Positions 45,401 through 56,932 of a stretch of 64,000 nucleotides of DNA are shown here, one piece after another. The notes beneath the pieces were generated by a model. That model was given only the letters and a program-made list of their open reading frames with translations. It was not told the origin of the DNA and did not search any database. Every line of letters begins with the position of its first letter. Position 1 is the stretch's first letter. A program made the position numbers and the translations under genes. The stretch comes from Sinohyriopsis cumingii (lineage: Eukaryota; Mollusca; Bivalvia; Unionida; Unionidae): assembly GCA_028554795.2 (NCBI GenBank), contig CM068825.1, positions 155,293,553 through 155,357,552 of the forward strand. The letters are read 5' to 3'.

Positions 45401-46410
45401 ATTGTTCAAAGCTCTGAACATGGGATACCAACTGTTAGAAGTGTACGAAATTTGCCACTTTCCCAAGACACAATAATTCCACAAGGGTGACCCCACGCAG
45501 AAAGGCATTTTCGCAGACTACGTGGATGCCTTTTTGAAACTGAGCAAGAAGCCAGTGGCTATCTGTCCTGGTGTCACACTCCCGAAGACCAAAAGACATT
45601 CAGAGAGAAATTCTGGGCACAAGAAGGCATTACTTCAGATCACATTGAGAAAAACGAAGGCAGGCGATCGTTTGCCAAAGTGATGTTAAATTGCTTGTGG
45701 GGTAAAATGGCACAATGACCGTGTTTACCCAAGACGGAGTATTTGACCGAACCTTCCCGCTACTTTCAGATGATTCACGACAAAGCCAAATTCATGAAAC
45801 ACGTGGACGTCGTTCGTGAGGATTTGATCTTGGTGAATTACGAAGAAGATCTGAACTTTGTAGAAGATGACCCCTTTGGAAATGTCATCATTGCAGCTTA
45901 CATGACAGCTCATGCTCGCTTAAAATTGTACGAAGCTTTAGAACTGTTAGGGGAACGTGTCTTGTACTTTGACATGGACAGTTGCATTTATATCGATCAC
46001 CCGAGTCAACAGCACCCTGACATCGAAGGAGACCGTTTAGGAGCCTGGACAGACAAGCACCCCGATGACAAGATTCTAAGTTTCGTTAGTGGTGGTCCCA
46101 AAAATTACGGCTACGAATACTGGGCCAAACAAGGAGAAGTGCACACGAAGTGTAAAGTGAAAGGACTTACTCTGAATTATCGTACCAGTCGAGTGGTCAA
46201 CTTTGGCATATTGAAAGAAGCCTTGCAGTCTAGAGATAGTGACCACCTATCAACCCAACAAGATTGTACGTTTACCCACACACCACATCGTCAGTCGACC
46301 CTTGGAAAAAGTCTATCAAATCGTGTAGCAGAAGCGAGTGCGGCTTCCCACCCACTTTACTTTGCCGTATGGACACGTCGGTATAAAACATTGGTTGTAA
46401 GAGGATAGCC
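42365..46410 (+). pseudogene. protein-primed family B DNA polymerase of the virus-like fossil
   Basis: About 4 kb on the plus strand. Regions in order: an N-terminal domain with LVNNLRITKTSLVQINN and DHMCLARAIV, typical of Polinton/adintovirus polymerases; a Cys/His-rich zinc-finger block (near 43.4-43.7 kb); the exonuclease FFDFEC (near 43,790) with AHNFSGYDGQFLL (near 44,055); DSMSYLAMPLSRMPKMF (near 44,190); polymerase motif A YLDVCSLYPYVC (near 45,110); motif B LNCLWGKM (near 45,690); and motif C YFDMDSCIYI (near 45,970). The family replicates linear DNA from a terminal protein primer. The gene is broken in several places (roughly five to eight), but the protein-level match stays strong throughout. 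The codons are GC-richer than the surrounding DNA. Confidence 0.85.
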
Positions 46411-46423
46411 ACCCACCAGAAGG

Positions 46424-46894
46424 ATGACTTCGCCGCAGCAAGAATCGAGTGAGAAATCCAGTGAGAACTCCAAGTTCAAACCCTACCATTTTCCAGTCTT
46501 CTTACCTGACTATTGTGATTGTGCCCGTCGATTGGACATGTTTCAAAAATGGCCTACGGATAGGGAAGGATTACCTTCTTCGTATGTTTTAGCTAGAACA
46601 GGATTTGTCTACTTCGGACCCGAGTCAGGATTGGGATACGAAGTACAGTGTTTCGCTTGCGGACTGAAGTTACGAATGGATCTGTGTATCTACAAAGATT
46701 CAGCTATTCTGGAACATACTCGATGGTCTCCGCACTGCCCTTACCTTTCAATGGCCTTTCCACCCATTAAACTACGGTACAATTATGACGGTACCTTAGA
46801 GACGGTACCTTCCAAAACTAGACGTAAACACATTGCATCCTATTTCATTGTTGTTTCTTTTCCACATAATAGCTTATTTTTTATAAAATGTTAA
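46424..46894 (+). CDS. BIR (IAP-type) protein of the virus-like fossil
   Basis: 156 residues from ATG 46,424 (MTSPQQESSEKSSENSKFKP). One BIR domain spans about residues 36-105: RRLDMFQKWP, ARTGFVYFGPESG, then the zinc ligands CFAC, EHTRW and HC(P). Spacing is Cys-x2-Cys-x18-His-x6-Cys, two residues longer than the usual x16. No RING domain follows. Known: BIR proteins block caspases or act in signalling, and DNA viruses of invertebrates often carry them; bivalves also have large IAP families. Neighbours: directly downstream of the polymerase in the same orientation, so probably viral cargo rather than a host gene. The last ~25 residues are hydrophobic and may be read-through past the true end or an unspliced intron. 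Confidence 0.7.
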   Translation: MTSPQQESSEKSSENSKFKPYHFPVFLPDYCDCARRLDMFQKWPTDREGLPSSYVLARTGFVYFGPESGLGYEVQCFACGLKLRMDLCIYKDSAILEHTRWSPHCPYLSMAFPPIKLRYNYDGTLETVPSKTRRKHIASYFIVVSFPHNSLFFIKC

Positions 46895-46899
46895 ACTTT

Positions 46900-47405
46900 A
46901 CTAATCTTTTTTCAAGATCACTTTAGTTTGCAAAAATACATCTTGTCATTTATTGGCATTCTACATTGAATTTTGTAAACTAGCTATAAACCTGACCTAA
47001 TTACTCAACTTAACTGCTGACAGAAACAGTCTACAGTAAATGTATTTCATTTCTATAGCTCGATGGATAAACATTACATCTTTTAAAGCTGTGCACAGAA
47101 TAGGCCGACATATCACGAGTCAGGAAAACATGGGGGTGGTATCCCCTGTGTCCAAAATTAATATCATTTTGAATAGAATATTCTAGTGACAATTGCCTCT
47201 TTTCAAATGGTAAGCACTGCTTTTTTTTATTTTCATCAATCTGTCAAATTCGGTATGCATTTTGCTTTAATATTTGAGATGGAAACCTTAGGTGCATAGA
47301 AATGTCAGACAGCATTGTACATCATGGATGGTGTCCAACATACTTTTATGATCATAAAACAAAATCCCATTTTTTAGTTATGGCCACTGATTTAAAAAAT
47401 ATTCA
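46900..47405. other. no gene seen
   Basis: AT-rich flank between the virus-like fossil and the CR1 fragment. No inverted terminus matching the left edge was found. Confidence 0.45.
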
Positions 47406-47410
47406 TCCAA

Positions 47411-48395
47411 GCTAAATATAATAATAATAATAATGAGGACTTTGTATAGCGCCTAATCTTTAGAAGCTCTAAGCGCTTTGCAACATTAGACAACATAAAA
47501 ACATACACAATGATATGATTACAAAAACAAACACCATGAAATTAGAAAACATAAAAAACATGCTGAGAATATTTAAGGTAGTTAACATTATTAAGTCATT
47601 AAGTTTGTTTTTGTAGTCAGAATAAGTAGTTTTGAGAGCACTCTTGAATGGGATCACTGCGTCTTTGTGTCTAAGTTCAGTGGGCAATTCATTCCATGTT
47701 GCTGGGCCCTGGTATGCAAAAGAATGCTGTCCATGTGACTTTGTTTTCATAGTGAGAATAATGAGTATATGATTGTCGGAAGAGGAGTGTAAGTATCTTG
47801 CTTGTGTGTACACATAGGTGAGGTCGGATAGGTATGTTGGACTAGAGTCTGTCAGTGAAATGTAGCACAGAGAACTAATGTTGTGTTTGATTCTGGATCG
47901 AATGGATAGCCAGTGTTGGGTACAGAGCAGCAGGGAGGTGTGCTCTGATTGTGGTACTCTAAGTATGATCCAAGCAGCTATGTTTTGAACTTTTTGAAGT
48001 CTCTGCAGTAGATATTAAGATGAACCAGACAGAATTGAGTTACCATAGTCCAGTCTTGAAAGCAGTAATGAACACACAAGTGTTTTAGTGGCATCAACTG
48101 AAAGATATCTGAGAATGGAGCTGATGCGTCTCAGCTCAAGATACGCAGCCTTGCATATGTTCATGACATGTTGGTGCAATGTGAGAGTACTGTCCAGAGT
48201 AACACCTAGGTTTTGTACTGATTGTGTGAATTTAATGTTGGTGTTGCTGATATTTATTGTGTGAGGTAAAGGATGTGAATGAGAAAGTCTTTGATAAGTA
48301 AGTATGGCTTGATTTAAATTGTGTTTTTCATGTGACTTGCCAGAGATTTTTAAATGAATTGATAAAGTAACTTGAGACACATTTCAAAGTACATG
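47411..48395 (-). mobile_element. CR1-like LINE, 5' truncated
   Basis: A minus-strand C-terminal part of a CR1-group reverse transcriptase. SVQNLGVTLDSTLTLHQHV (near 48.2 kb), AYLELRRISSILRYLSVDAT and LVCSLLLSRLDYGNSILSG (to 48,015) are followed by an in-frame stop (48,017-48,015), then QRLQKVQN-like, HSFAYQGPATWNELPTELRH (near 47.7 kb) and FKSALKTTYSDY. At least one more stop lies near 47,850. The 3' end has GCGCTATACAAAGTCCTCATT and an (ATT)n tail (47,417-47,436 on the plus strand as ATA), typical for this group. Confidence 0.85.
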
Positions 48396-48399
48396 TTTT

Positions 48400-49045
48400 A
48401 AAAATATTCCATTGATTATTGCTGGCATTTAGAAAAATGCAATGCATCCTTTGTTGTGAAACTTATTTTAAAACATTGTATTACTCATGCAGAAGCCTGC
48501 TTGAAAACTAATGGCAAAGCAAAGGCAAATGGAATGGAAGAGACCATATCAGAGACCCTCAAATATGCACCCAACCAACGCAGAATGATAAAAAACAAGG
48601 TAGTCCAAATGACTCTTATTTCATCAATATTGGATTCAGTTTCGTCTTTTAAAGCATAGTATTTGCAAAGCGGATGCATTTCTAAACTGATAACAAAATC
48701 AGCTTATCCTATTGCCCAGGACTATCAGAGCTAGAGTCCAGCTAACTACAATATGCATATATCTTGTCTGATCGGACAAGTGCCTCCATTTGGAATTTTT
48801 ATTCACATGAAATATTTGGATGAAATAAATTCATCTTTGTGCAAATTGATTGCACCATCCACTTGCCAGAAATGACAAGTAAGTGCAAAGTTATCTTGTA
48901 TCATGGCCTAACGATAGTAAGGGAAGCACAAGTGCAGTGAAGAAAATTTCATACATTTTTATAATGCTGATTAACATGACTTCTGCATATGTAACTAGTG
49001 CTGAGATGATATGACTTTATTTAAGCATTACAATTTTGTTTTAAT
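48400..49045. other. no gene seen
   Basis: AT-rich; the plus frame at 48,456-48,659 is not supported. If the exon at 49,052 is real this is intron. Confidence 0.45.
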
Positions 49046-49051
49046 TTGCAG

Positions 49052-49141
49052 GTGCCTGAGCAGAAGAAGTAATAGATAAACTTTACAGTGGAGTTGGAGA
49101 CTGATTCTGATTCATAATCTTAATTAAATCTAGAAAATAAA
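49052..49141 (+). CDS. candidate terminal exon with poly(A) signal
   Basis: TTTTAATTTGCAG (ending 49,051) is a good splice acceptor. It is followed by GTGCCTGAGCAGAAGAAGTAA, which in one phase reads VPEQKK-stop, then about 65 bases to AATAAA (49,136-49,141) and a T/G-rich stretch beyond. Short last exons encoding a few basic residues are common in small housekeeping genes, but six residues cannot identify the gene. Upstream exons were not recognised. Chance is possible. Confidence 0.25.
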
Positions 49142-49144
49142 CAT

Positions 49145-49770
49145 TAAAGTCATATTAAAATATCTGTTGTATTGTTTCCTTCTTTCATTTTTCTCTTAAA
49201 AACAAATGTCTGAACCTTTAGTCTGTAAATTCAGTGGATTCCTTATCAGCCCATCTACTTTTACTTTACACCATGCTACTTTAAAAAAAAAATGAATTAT
49301 CCCCATTGGGGTAGGTCCCCCCAACCCCCCACCCTACTTTGTCAACTTACCTGCCACATTTAAATCTAATGGAAGGCCCTGCTGTAAAGCCTGTTAGTAA
49401 AACTACCCAACAAGAGGATTTCATACATTTGAAACTCCTAGATGGATGGTAATGTTTTCATTTTTGTAATGTAGATTTGGACATTCTTGCCACCAGTATG
49501 GAATATGTGTTTCAGAAACACAAGCAGCTTTCATCAGATTTGCATATAGGTTTTATATGTTGTGAGTATGTTGTAGGAAGTTTTTTTAAATAACATCATA
49601 TGAGATGATGCCAGTGGAAATGGCAGAAAAGTGTCTGTATTGTTCACCAACTACACCTTGTTCTTACAAAATGTGGCTGTTACACATTCCCATGATGATG
49701 TCACTGACAGCCATCAGTGAGGAATGCCCCAACAAGCATAATACAAATTGCTTCCATTGTAATTGTTACA
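49145..49770. other. no gene seen
   Basis: AT-rich with an A-run (49,282-49,293) and a C-rich patch (49,317-49,334). No supported frame. Confidence 0.5.
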
Positions 49771-49780
49771 ATTCCATTCT

Positions 49781-50100
49781 GACCACTCCGGTGTCCTAGT
49801 GGTTAGAGCGTCCGCCTCAGAAGCGGGAGGTCATGGGTTCAAACCCCAGCCAAGTCATACCAAAGACTTACAAAAATGGTATTAACAGCTACCTCGCTAG
49901 ACGCTCAGCATTAAGAGGTTAGTGTTAGGACTGATCGGCCTGGTGTCAGGATAATGTGACTGGGTGCAACATCATACTACATGTTTGCAGCATGATGCCC
50001 CAGTGCTATACATCACTATAAACTGCCACACTGCAGACATCGTAGCAATATGACTGAAAAATTATTCAAGCTACGTTAAAAATCCAATCACACACACACA
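49781..50100 (+). mobile_element. tRNA-derived SINE, family A, copy 3 (full length)
   Basis: 320 bp flanked by the perfect 10-bp target duplication ATTCCATTCT (49,771-49,780 and 50,101-50,110). tRNA-like head: A box TAGTGGTTAGAGCG and B box GGTTCAAACCC. Body: TTAGTGTTAGGACTGATCGG, CCTGGTGTCAGGATAATG and GCATGATGCCCCAGTGC. 3' end AAGCTACGTTAAAAATCC plus an (AC)n tail. The intact duplication shows a recent insertion and defines both ends of the family. Its internal pol III promoter should drive it. Confidence 0.93.
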
Positions 50101-50111
50101 ATTCCATTCTA

Positions 50112-51425
50112 CGATCCAGAACCAACACTAATTCCGTACTACAGTTCTTGCATTTCAATCCAATTTTGCTTTTGAAATGTAGTGCCACTCAATTCATAAT
50201 GAACCCATTCATTTCAAACACTCGCAAATACTTATTATTCCTGTCTACAACTGAAAAATATCTATATAAAAAAACGTGTAACTGTGTTTTATGCAAGGGC
50301 ATGGAGATGCACAAAAACTTGCACCTGAAGCTTGAATAAAACCCCGACTGTGGATAAGACTTTACCCATCGATTACCCCAGCTTGGGGATAAATTCCGAC
50401 CGTGGCGATTTATTATATATCCTATGACTGCTCCAGCTTGAGGGCAAAATCCAAGCACATCCCTAAAAAGATAACAAGTATAGCGGCTCTTTACCTTCTG
50501 TAAATGCCACTTGAGCTTCCTGATGCTGTTGTATCTGCCATTTGACAGAATCACGAATGTGGATATATTTCTTAATTGCCTCTAGTTGTTGAGTTAGTTT
50601 AGCTGTATGAAATTCCTTTGTGCAGACTCACTCATTATTAATATTACAACAGTGATTTAATTACACATCACCTGTCAGCACACCGATGATAAGTCAGTTA
50701 TTTTATAACACACCAACAAGCTTGCCCCTTGCACCCCCCCCCTTTTTTTTTTATTTGGGCACCTGTGGACATGAATCTGCAAGGCTCAAATTGTCATTTT
50801 TAATATAAGATCTCAACATTTTTAAGGCCTTAATTTTAAAGACATCCTTAAAACCCCCAAAAGGTTATCAACTGGATCACCAGCCTTCGTTTAGAGTAAC
50901 AGCAAGTATATATATATATTTAGGTCTAAGGAAACACAATAAAAATGTTTGATTTAACAATGACATATTTGCCTCAGGTCTGTGATCCTGAAGTGAATAT
51001 TAACTGTCCATTTATTTTCTTGGCTTTTCTTTACTAGGAAATTGATTATAGAGATTTCTGCAATGGTGAAGGCAATGTAAAAATTGGTTACTATAACATA
51101 CTTTTTACGCCATGTTTGAAAAAATAAATCCAATGGAAAGGTTATAGTCTGAAAATCTTCATTAAATTAAGTTAATATAGGGAAAAAACTTTAAGAGTTC
51201 ATAAATATTTTTCAGTGCTGAATAAAGATATAACATAACACTTTCTGCTGTGATTTTAATAGTTTCTGAGAGCATGAAAAATTTCTAGAACTATAATGTA
51301 TAAATGTTTTCAAAAGATTATATTAATATGAGGGAAAAATCTGTTATGAAATAAACTGACAAGATCTTGTATGAATTCATGTTATCTTTAAATATGATAT
51401 TTGTGTGAAAATATCTGGAAGAAAA
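50112..51425. other. no gene seen
   Basis: AT-rich with a C-run/T-run (50,735-50,753). The minus frame at 50,189-50,554 has no recognisable domain. Confidence 0.5.
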
Positions 51426-51429
51426 AACA

Positions 51430-51905
51430 AGATGGTGCCACTCACACATACAATGTGGTTGCCACAGTAGCCATATTAAGAAACTTTTTATCGCTACTTC
51501 TGAATGGATAATTGTGTCAGCGTGTCAACATGTGTACAAAATACTTATGTTGATGTCTAGCAGGTCCTGAATGAGAATTATGGTGCTGTACAGACATCCT
51601 ATAAGGCCACCAATGTGGCCATCCTGAAAATCTTGGTATAACTACTTCTCCTGAATGAATCGTCATATCAGTGAAAGACTTCTTATGTCTAGTTGGACGT
51701 AAATGAAAATAGTGCCAATCTAACCTCCAATATGGCTGTTTTAATGGGCATCTGGAAAACCCCTTCCTTGCTACTTCTCCTAGATGGCTGGTCATTTTGA
51801 CATTGTGCTTTCACTAGATGACCTATTTGATGTCTGGTTGGCCGTAAATGGAACTATGCATATGGTTTTGATGTCTAGTTGGTCCTAAATGTGGTTTTTG
51901 CTGCT
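51430..51905. repeat. degenerate ~140-bp tandem repeat
   Basis: Three or more decayed units marked by CTACTTCT(CCT)GAATGG-like words (51,494, 51,641, 51,770; spacings about 147 and 129 bp), each followed by ATGTCTAG(C/T)(A/T)GG(T/A)C(C/G)(T/G)(G/A)AATG. The minus frame across it is a by-product. Confidence 0.65.
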
Positions 51906-51909
51906 CATA

Positions 51910-52380
51910 AACTTCTAATGGTATTATAGTTGGTTCCTTAATGAAACTGCTGTACAAAATTAAAAGGCCTTCTCACTTTCTGTCAAGTTGGATACAATTA
52001 TCTTTACCAGCTAGGATTTCTTGATCCTCTTTTTTATACATCAACCCTTCGCATATGTAGTTAGCTAAAACAGTATTTTGAACAATTAATTGCCCTCTTG
52101 CAAATACAATCCCAATTGCATGCTTTTACCAGTGTGAGAGCTCCTTATATAAGTAGCTAAGTATTCAGTAACTGAATTTCCACATCCACATGCATCAACT
52201 CAGAATTAAAAGTTGCAAAACATATACAAATTTGAAAATCTTGAGACATGTGTCACTTTGCATGGTGGGTGTTATGATTTAAATGCAACAAGGAAATTGA
52301 ATTAGGGTTAATTTCTTTAAGCTGTATTCAATCATGGGGCCCTGGATTATAGAATGGTCTAGGCATACACATCACTAATC
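51910..52380. other. no gene seen
   Basis: AT-rich, no supported frame. Confidence 0.5.
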
Positions 52381-52384
52381 AACT

Positions 52385-52520
52385 CTCTCTAGTCCAACCA
52401 ATGTGTGTATATGAGAAAGCTTGCCAGTAGCGTTATGTGTGTTGATTTCTTCCAATAAATATGTTGGCTGCCATGTAAAGTCTATGATGTCCTGAAAAAT
52501 GGTGTTAAGCTCCATACAAG
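52385..52520 (+). mobile_element. SINE, family C, copy 2 (body only)
   Basis: Shares GAGAAAGCTTGCCAGTAGCG, TTGGCTGCCATGTA(A)AG and CTGAAAAATGGTGTTAA with the copy at 2.63-2.88 kb. The tRNA-like head is lost or too decayed to see. Confidence 0.65.
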
Positions 52521-52524
52521 CAAG

Positions 52525-53965
52525 CTAAACAATCAATGATATAATGGAACAGTAGACACCATTTTAGCTAAATATGCCAAGAATTGATTTAGAGACTTGG
52601 TTAGTGATGATGACTTAAAATTGGCAAGGGATTAAAAAGATAAAAGAAATGACCTTTCATGGCACTGTAATATAACAAATGAGGAAAAACAAAAGTTTAT
52701 TGCATTTGAACCTTTTGTTTTTTCACAGTTTCAATTTAAGTCATAAGGCCCCTTATTTTGCCTTACCAAACATATAGCAAGTTATTACCTCAAGCCCTAG
52801 CACTAATAATGCCTCACAAGTAAGCAGTCTTTTATGAAGTCTCAGGTCTGAGTATATGTCTAGCAATACTTATGTCCAGTTTGTTTATAAAATTCTTTCT
52901 CACATGGTACAGTTTTCAGAGAGACACGATAAATTCAACAAGTGTGGTAATGAAGGGACAGGCATTCTTTATTTATGCACACATCCCAAAGGGACATTGC
53001 TATGTTTGAATCAACACTGAACTGAAGAATGGAGCATCAGCTGCATCAATTAAAATATTGTGGCCCACACAAAATACTGCAAGGACTATAATCAATTTAT
53101 GAGTGCAATGGGCATGAATTACTGTAGCAGACTGGAGGAAGTAATCCGAATTTATTAATATCTTGAAGCTAAATATAGTAAAGTTTTCATCTATAATCTG
53201 TGGAATCATTTTTGCACACAGTTTGCAGGATTTGTCTTTGGGTCATCGTTTTTCTTTTTCTTCATCTTTCTAGCTTATGGTATCTTGATAAGTCTTATGG
53301 TGCCGTGCAACTGCACTTGATGATTACCACAGCCAGTGACATTGTATCAAATCTTCTGGGATCAGATGATTCAATGCAAATTCCACATAACCTATCACCA
53401 TCCTCATGTTTGCCATCTGACTTACTAAGTTATTTTGCCTAAATAATAATAAAAACAATCTGGTCTGATGTATTGATAGCGTTCTGAATGACCATAATAT
53501 ATTCTCTGTATCTATCCTAGAAAATCCTGAGTGGATTGCTGTTTGGTTTTAATAAACCAAAGTAATCCAATGAAAGGCATTTTACAGACACAAGTGTCTG
53601 TTTCCTGTATGCAGTGATTAAATGATAGTATTATGTCTTTATTTTTTTAAAACTGATGATACATATGATCACCTTCAATGTGCAATATTAGTTATGTTAA
53701 TTAACGAGTGGGCAATATTTGAATTTCAAAGATAAAAGTGTATGCCATGATCACTTTAGTAGGATGATTTGTCAAGTGAGGTTATCTTTTCTGTTTGAAT
53801 AAATATTGTTAACTAAACTATTTTCGCAAGTTATGACATAAGAATGATTCAAAGAAAGAAAATTCATTAAATTGAACATATAAAATGTAATACTGCAACA
53901 GAGTCTAGATGAACTATTTCTTCAGAGACACAATCCAGACTCTGTGGCAGCAAAATTATCAAATA
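52525..53965. other. no gene seen
   Basis: AT-rich; the frames at 53,000-53,209 (minus) and 53,200-53,442 (plus) have no recognisable domain. Confidence 0.5.
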
Positions 53966-53966
53966 G

Positions 53967-54132
53967 GACACAACTAAGAGACAATCACATTTTCAGTCAC
54001 AATGGTTTGACAATTATCAATGGCTTGAATTCATTGACTGTGAAGGCAAAGTGATTTGCAGTTACTGCAAAAAAAGTTCCCAAACTGTCACAGATTTTAA
54101 ATTCTACCAGTGGACTTGTAAGTGTAACTGAC
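53967..54132 (+). pseudogene. hAT-type (TTF-like) zinc-finger fragment
   Basis: A 54-codon frame with KRQSHFQSQWFDNYQWLEFI followed by CEGKVICSYCKK. The pattern Trp-Phe-x2-Tyr-x-Trp-Leu, then Gly-x2-(Ile/Phe)-Cys-x2-Cys is the N-terminal DNA-binding finger found in hAT transposases and their domesticated relatives (ZNF862/ZMYM-like proteins). The frame stops 20 codons later, before the His ligands and the rest of the protein, and no dimerisation or catalytic region was found within the next 2 kb. It is a scrap of a DNA transposon or of a gene derived from one. Confidence 0.6.
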
Positions 54133-54134
54133 AA

Positions 54135-56525
54135 ATTCAGGATTTAATCAAGCAAGTCTCATGATAGTATTATACCTAATAAAGCAAAATGTAGCACAGT
54201 ATATTCATGACACTTAGGCCAGCATGTACAAAATATTCCTCAAGTTACAGTTGCTAGCACTCCACTAAGAAATGTCATTTTATAATAAATAAAAATGTAA
54301 TGGAAAAAAAAATCGATAAAGTGATTGCACTCTTTAACATAGCCTACTACCTAACTCAATAATGAAAATGATTTGGTTCATTATATCTTTGTGTTTTATG
54401 GAATAAATGCATACATCTGATTGAATTTTAGGCAAGAGACTGAACTTTTGGGTTAAGTTAAAATGTATGTGGAACAAATGCATTTTCTAAAACTACTTGT
54501 ATCAGTGTGCATTGTGACTTTTCTTTAAGATAACTCTAAATGGTACTGGGTATATATCATTTTCTTCAACTGCACACTGTTGTCTTCCATTTGATTTGAT
54601 GACTTACAGCTATACTGTCTACACAGTAGGCCTCAACGTCAGGAAAAATTCTGTATACTTCAGTTACAGCTGAAATAAGTTTTGCATTAGTACCTGAATC
54701 AGACAAAAAAGGTTGTGTTCTGGTGTGTGAATAGAAATGGCTAAAAGTAATATAGACAAAAGCCATAAGAGTACACAAGTTACATATGAAAACCACCAAT
54801 TCACTTGCATGTGTGGCATACAAGTTCAAAGATTTGCTTCATGTTTATTTCTGTACACACATTGTTCAACTCATAAGATATTTTAAGAGCTATTTCTCTA
54901 TTGTATGCATAATTCATTTACAAATGTGATTAGTGGGCCACACCGAAGGCCATACTATTAGTTCACTTGGCAATATGGTAACGTCAGCTGAAAAGCATAA
55001 TCATCCATTAAAAGAGCATTATGATATGAACATTAGGTATTTAGGACATATAGATTTTTCTTTTCCAAATGGAGTCCAAGTAATTATTGCCCAATCCAGG
55101 TATAATTTTTTTACACAAGTAAAGAACAAAATAAGATAAATCTTCATTTATTTGCAATTGACAATACACTTCTTAATGAATATACACTTTTGCATTTATT
55201 TTGTATCACTTGAATAAACAATATTTCTTTCAGTTCATTTTAAACTTTTATTTTATATCACTTGAGTAAACAATATCTCTTTCGTTTCATTTAACACTTA
55301 GAAACAGGTTCTTCCAGTTACAATAATCAACTCTGGAAACAATAAACAAACTGGAACTTTTGACCTAATTATATTACATTTACTAGGGTTAAAACAATAA
55401 ATTCCTTAACATAATAAATTAACAGTTCCAGTTAATCAAACACAAAATCACCTTTTATACAGGGTGTGAACTGTTAATATTTACAGGATAAAGCTTATAG
55501 TTTCCAAATTGATTGAAGCTTACATGTTGCAGTTGCTGGCACATATCTATTTCCAGCATGGTTTGCATACATTCCACCTTTAATAATTTTGTTACTTCCC
55601 TACCCCACCCCATTCAGTAACAAGTATCAAAAATCAGGCTCATTCTAAGGCAAAGTCTGTAACTTGTGTACCACAGTCATCAGAGAGACAAAGATGCAAA
55701 ACTTTATGATGCCTGTCAAAGGAAGAAAACAGTTTGTTGTTTACCCAAGTTTTGAACCAGTTAACTTGAATTCTCAGACCATCAATTGCTACAGCCCCAC
55801 TAATTACAATTGTTAGGGAATAATGAGAACTCACCTTCAGTTATCTGTGTATATATATAATTTTAATAACCAAGAATACCGGATGTCTGGGAACATTATA
55901 GCATTCAATGGTAACGTCAGAACTGAGATGAGAGAATTAAACAAGCATAGTACATGACATAATATATCCATAAACTATTGACTGGGAAAAATACTACAGA
56001 ACACCATTTCTGCTGGCAGTAAGATGTTGAACCTATATGTCATAAATATCAGGTTGGACATCTAGGACCAGTAATATTCATAATGGGCAGTACCCACCCC
56101 CCACCCCCACCCCCAAGTGAGAAGGGCCTGATTTGTAATCTAAGCCACCCAACCTATCACAGCCTTTATAGTACTTGAAACAAATATTGAGTAATAGTAA
56201 AACAAACTCTGAAAGTTATTAAAACCAATTTGTTATATTTCCATAACTCTGCATAGTTAACTGTGCAAGCAGACTTAAACATATCAGTGTATGACAGTTA
56301 AATTGAGCTATAGCATCGATTAACAGAAGCTACGAATTCATCAACAAGCAGTGAACAATCATCTTCACAATAAATGTCAAACATTAGCATCCATAAGCTG
56401 TCAAGACAAGTTGTTACACTGGATATATAATCATCCATTTATTTCAAACAAGCTGTGAAAAACGAACCTCACGTCCGCTATATGTACGCTGGCCATTGCA
56501 AAGGATGCTTTAATAGATTAATGTT
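54135..56525. other. no gene firmly seen
   Basis: AT-rich. Two minus-strand frames (54,566-54,829 and 55,640-55,834) and one plus-strand frame (54,933-55,139) have protein-like composition but match nothing I know. A polypyrimidine stretch and acceptor-like site (TTTTCTTCCTTTGACAG, minus strand near 55,720) lies inside the second. A C-rich patch is at 56,096-56,113. Confidence 0.4.
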
Positions 56526-56529
56526 TATC

Positions 56530-56930
56530 GTCGTGTCTTGACAACCATTTTGCGCGCGCACACCGGAAAGTCATGCTATATATTTGTTACTTGTGAACGT
56601 ATTCGTGGGCAGTACGCTATATATTGTTCCCGTGACCGTATTCACGGGCAGAATGCTATATGTTTGTTCTTCGTGAACGTATTTTTGGGCAGTTACTTTG
56701 TCATCTTCAACCTAAAGGTCAAAACTGCCCATGAAATATATATATCTGCCCACGAACCGAAAACATGAATAGGACTATAACATAAGTGTATATACTTATT
56801 TTCAACATATACATAATTACTATGTAAGAAATACAACCTATGTATATGTATTTTGATTTGAAATGTAAACTATATCATGTCCTTCCCGTAAACCCACTTT
56901 CGGGATGACTGCCCACAACGCACCTAAAAC

Positions 56931-56932
<2 letters not shown>
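56530..56932. mobile_element. CGTGGGCAG repeat, copy 2
   Basis: Motif copies: CGTGGGCAG at 56,604, CACGGGCAG at 56,643, TTGGGCAG near 56,685, and reverse complements at 56,725 (CTGCCCATG), 56,746 (CTGCCCACG) and 56,909 (CTGCCCACA). GCTATAT(A/G)T(T/A)TGTT words between the first motifs recur with them, so the left part is a small tandem array with ~40-bp spacing. It abuts (TA)n on its right, as copy 1 does on its left, so the two copies are in opposite orientation. Confidence 0.6.

Larger units (their letters stand above)
40080..46900. mobile_element. virus-like fossil with protein-primed DNA polymerase B (Polinton/adintovirus kind)
   Basis: Parts seen, left to right: tandem repeat and hairpin; a small minus-strand gene; a shared promoter; a plus-strand Gln/Glu-rich gene; two inverted histone-type 3' modules bracketing that pair; a minus-strand zinc-knuckle gene; a second shared promoter; DNA polymerase B; a BIR protein. 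Known: protein-primed polymerase B of this form is the hallmark of Polintons/Mavericks and adintoviruses. Not found: integrase, capsid proteins, protease, packaging ATPase, or a matching right-hand inverted terminus. The element is broken, with roughly six to nine breaks overall, most in the polymerase; the smaller genes look largely whole. I judge it of intermediate age. The right boundary, near 46.9 kb, is uncertain. Confidence 0.75.

Noticed and set aside
49781-49860. Possible real tRNA gene
   Set aside because: A and B boxes are present, but the sequence continues into a repeated body and AC tail with target duplications, so it is a SINE head.
51517-51795. 92-codon minus-strand frame rich in His and Trp
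   Set aside because: Lies across a degenerate tandem repeat, which explains its repeated motifs.
55640-55834. Possible host exon on the minus strand
   Set aside because: Protein-like composition and an internal acceptor-like site, but no recognised domain and no consistent exon limits.
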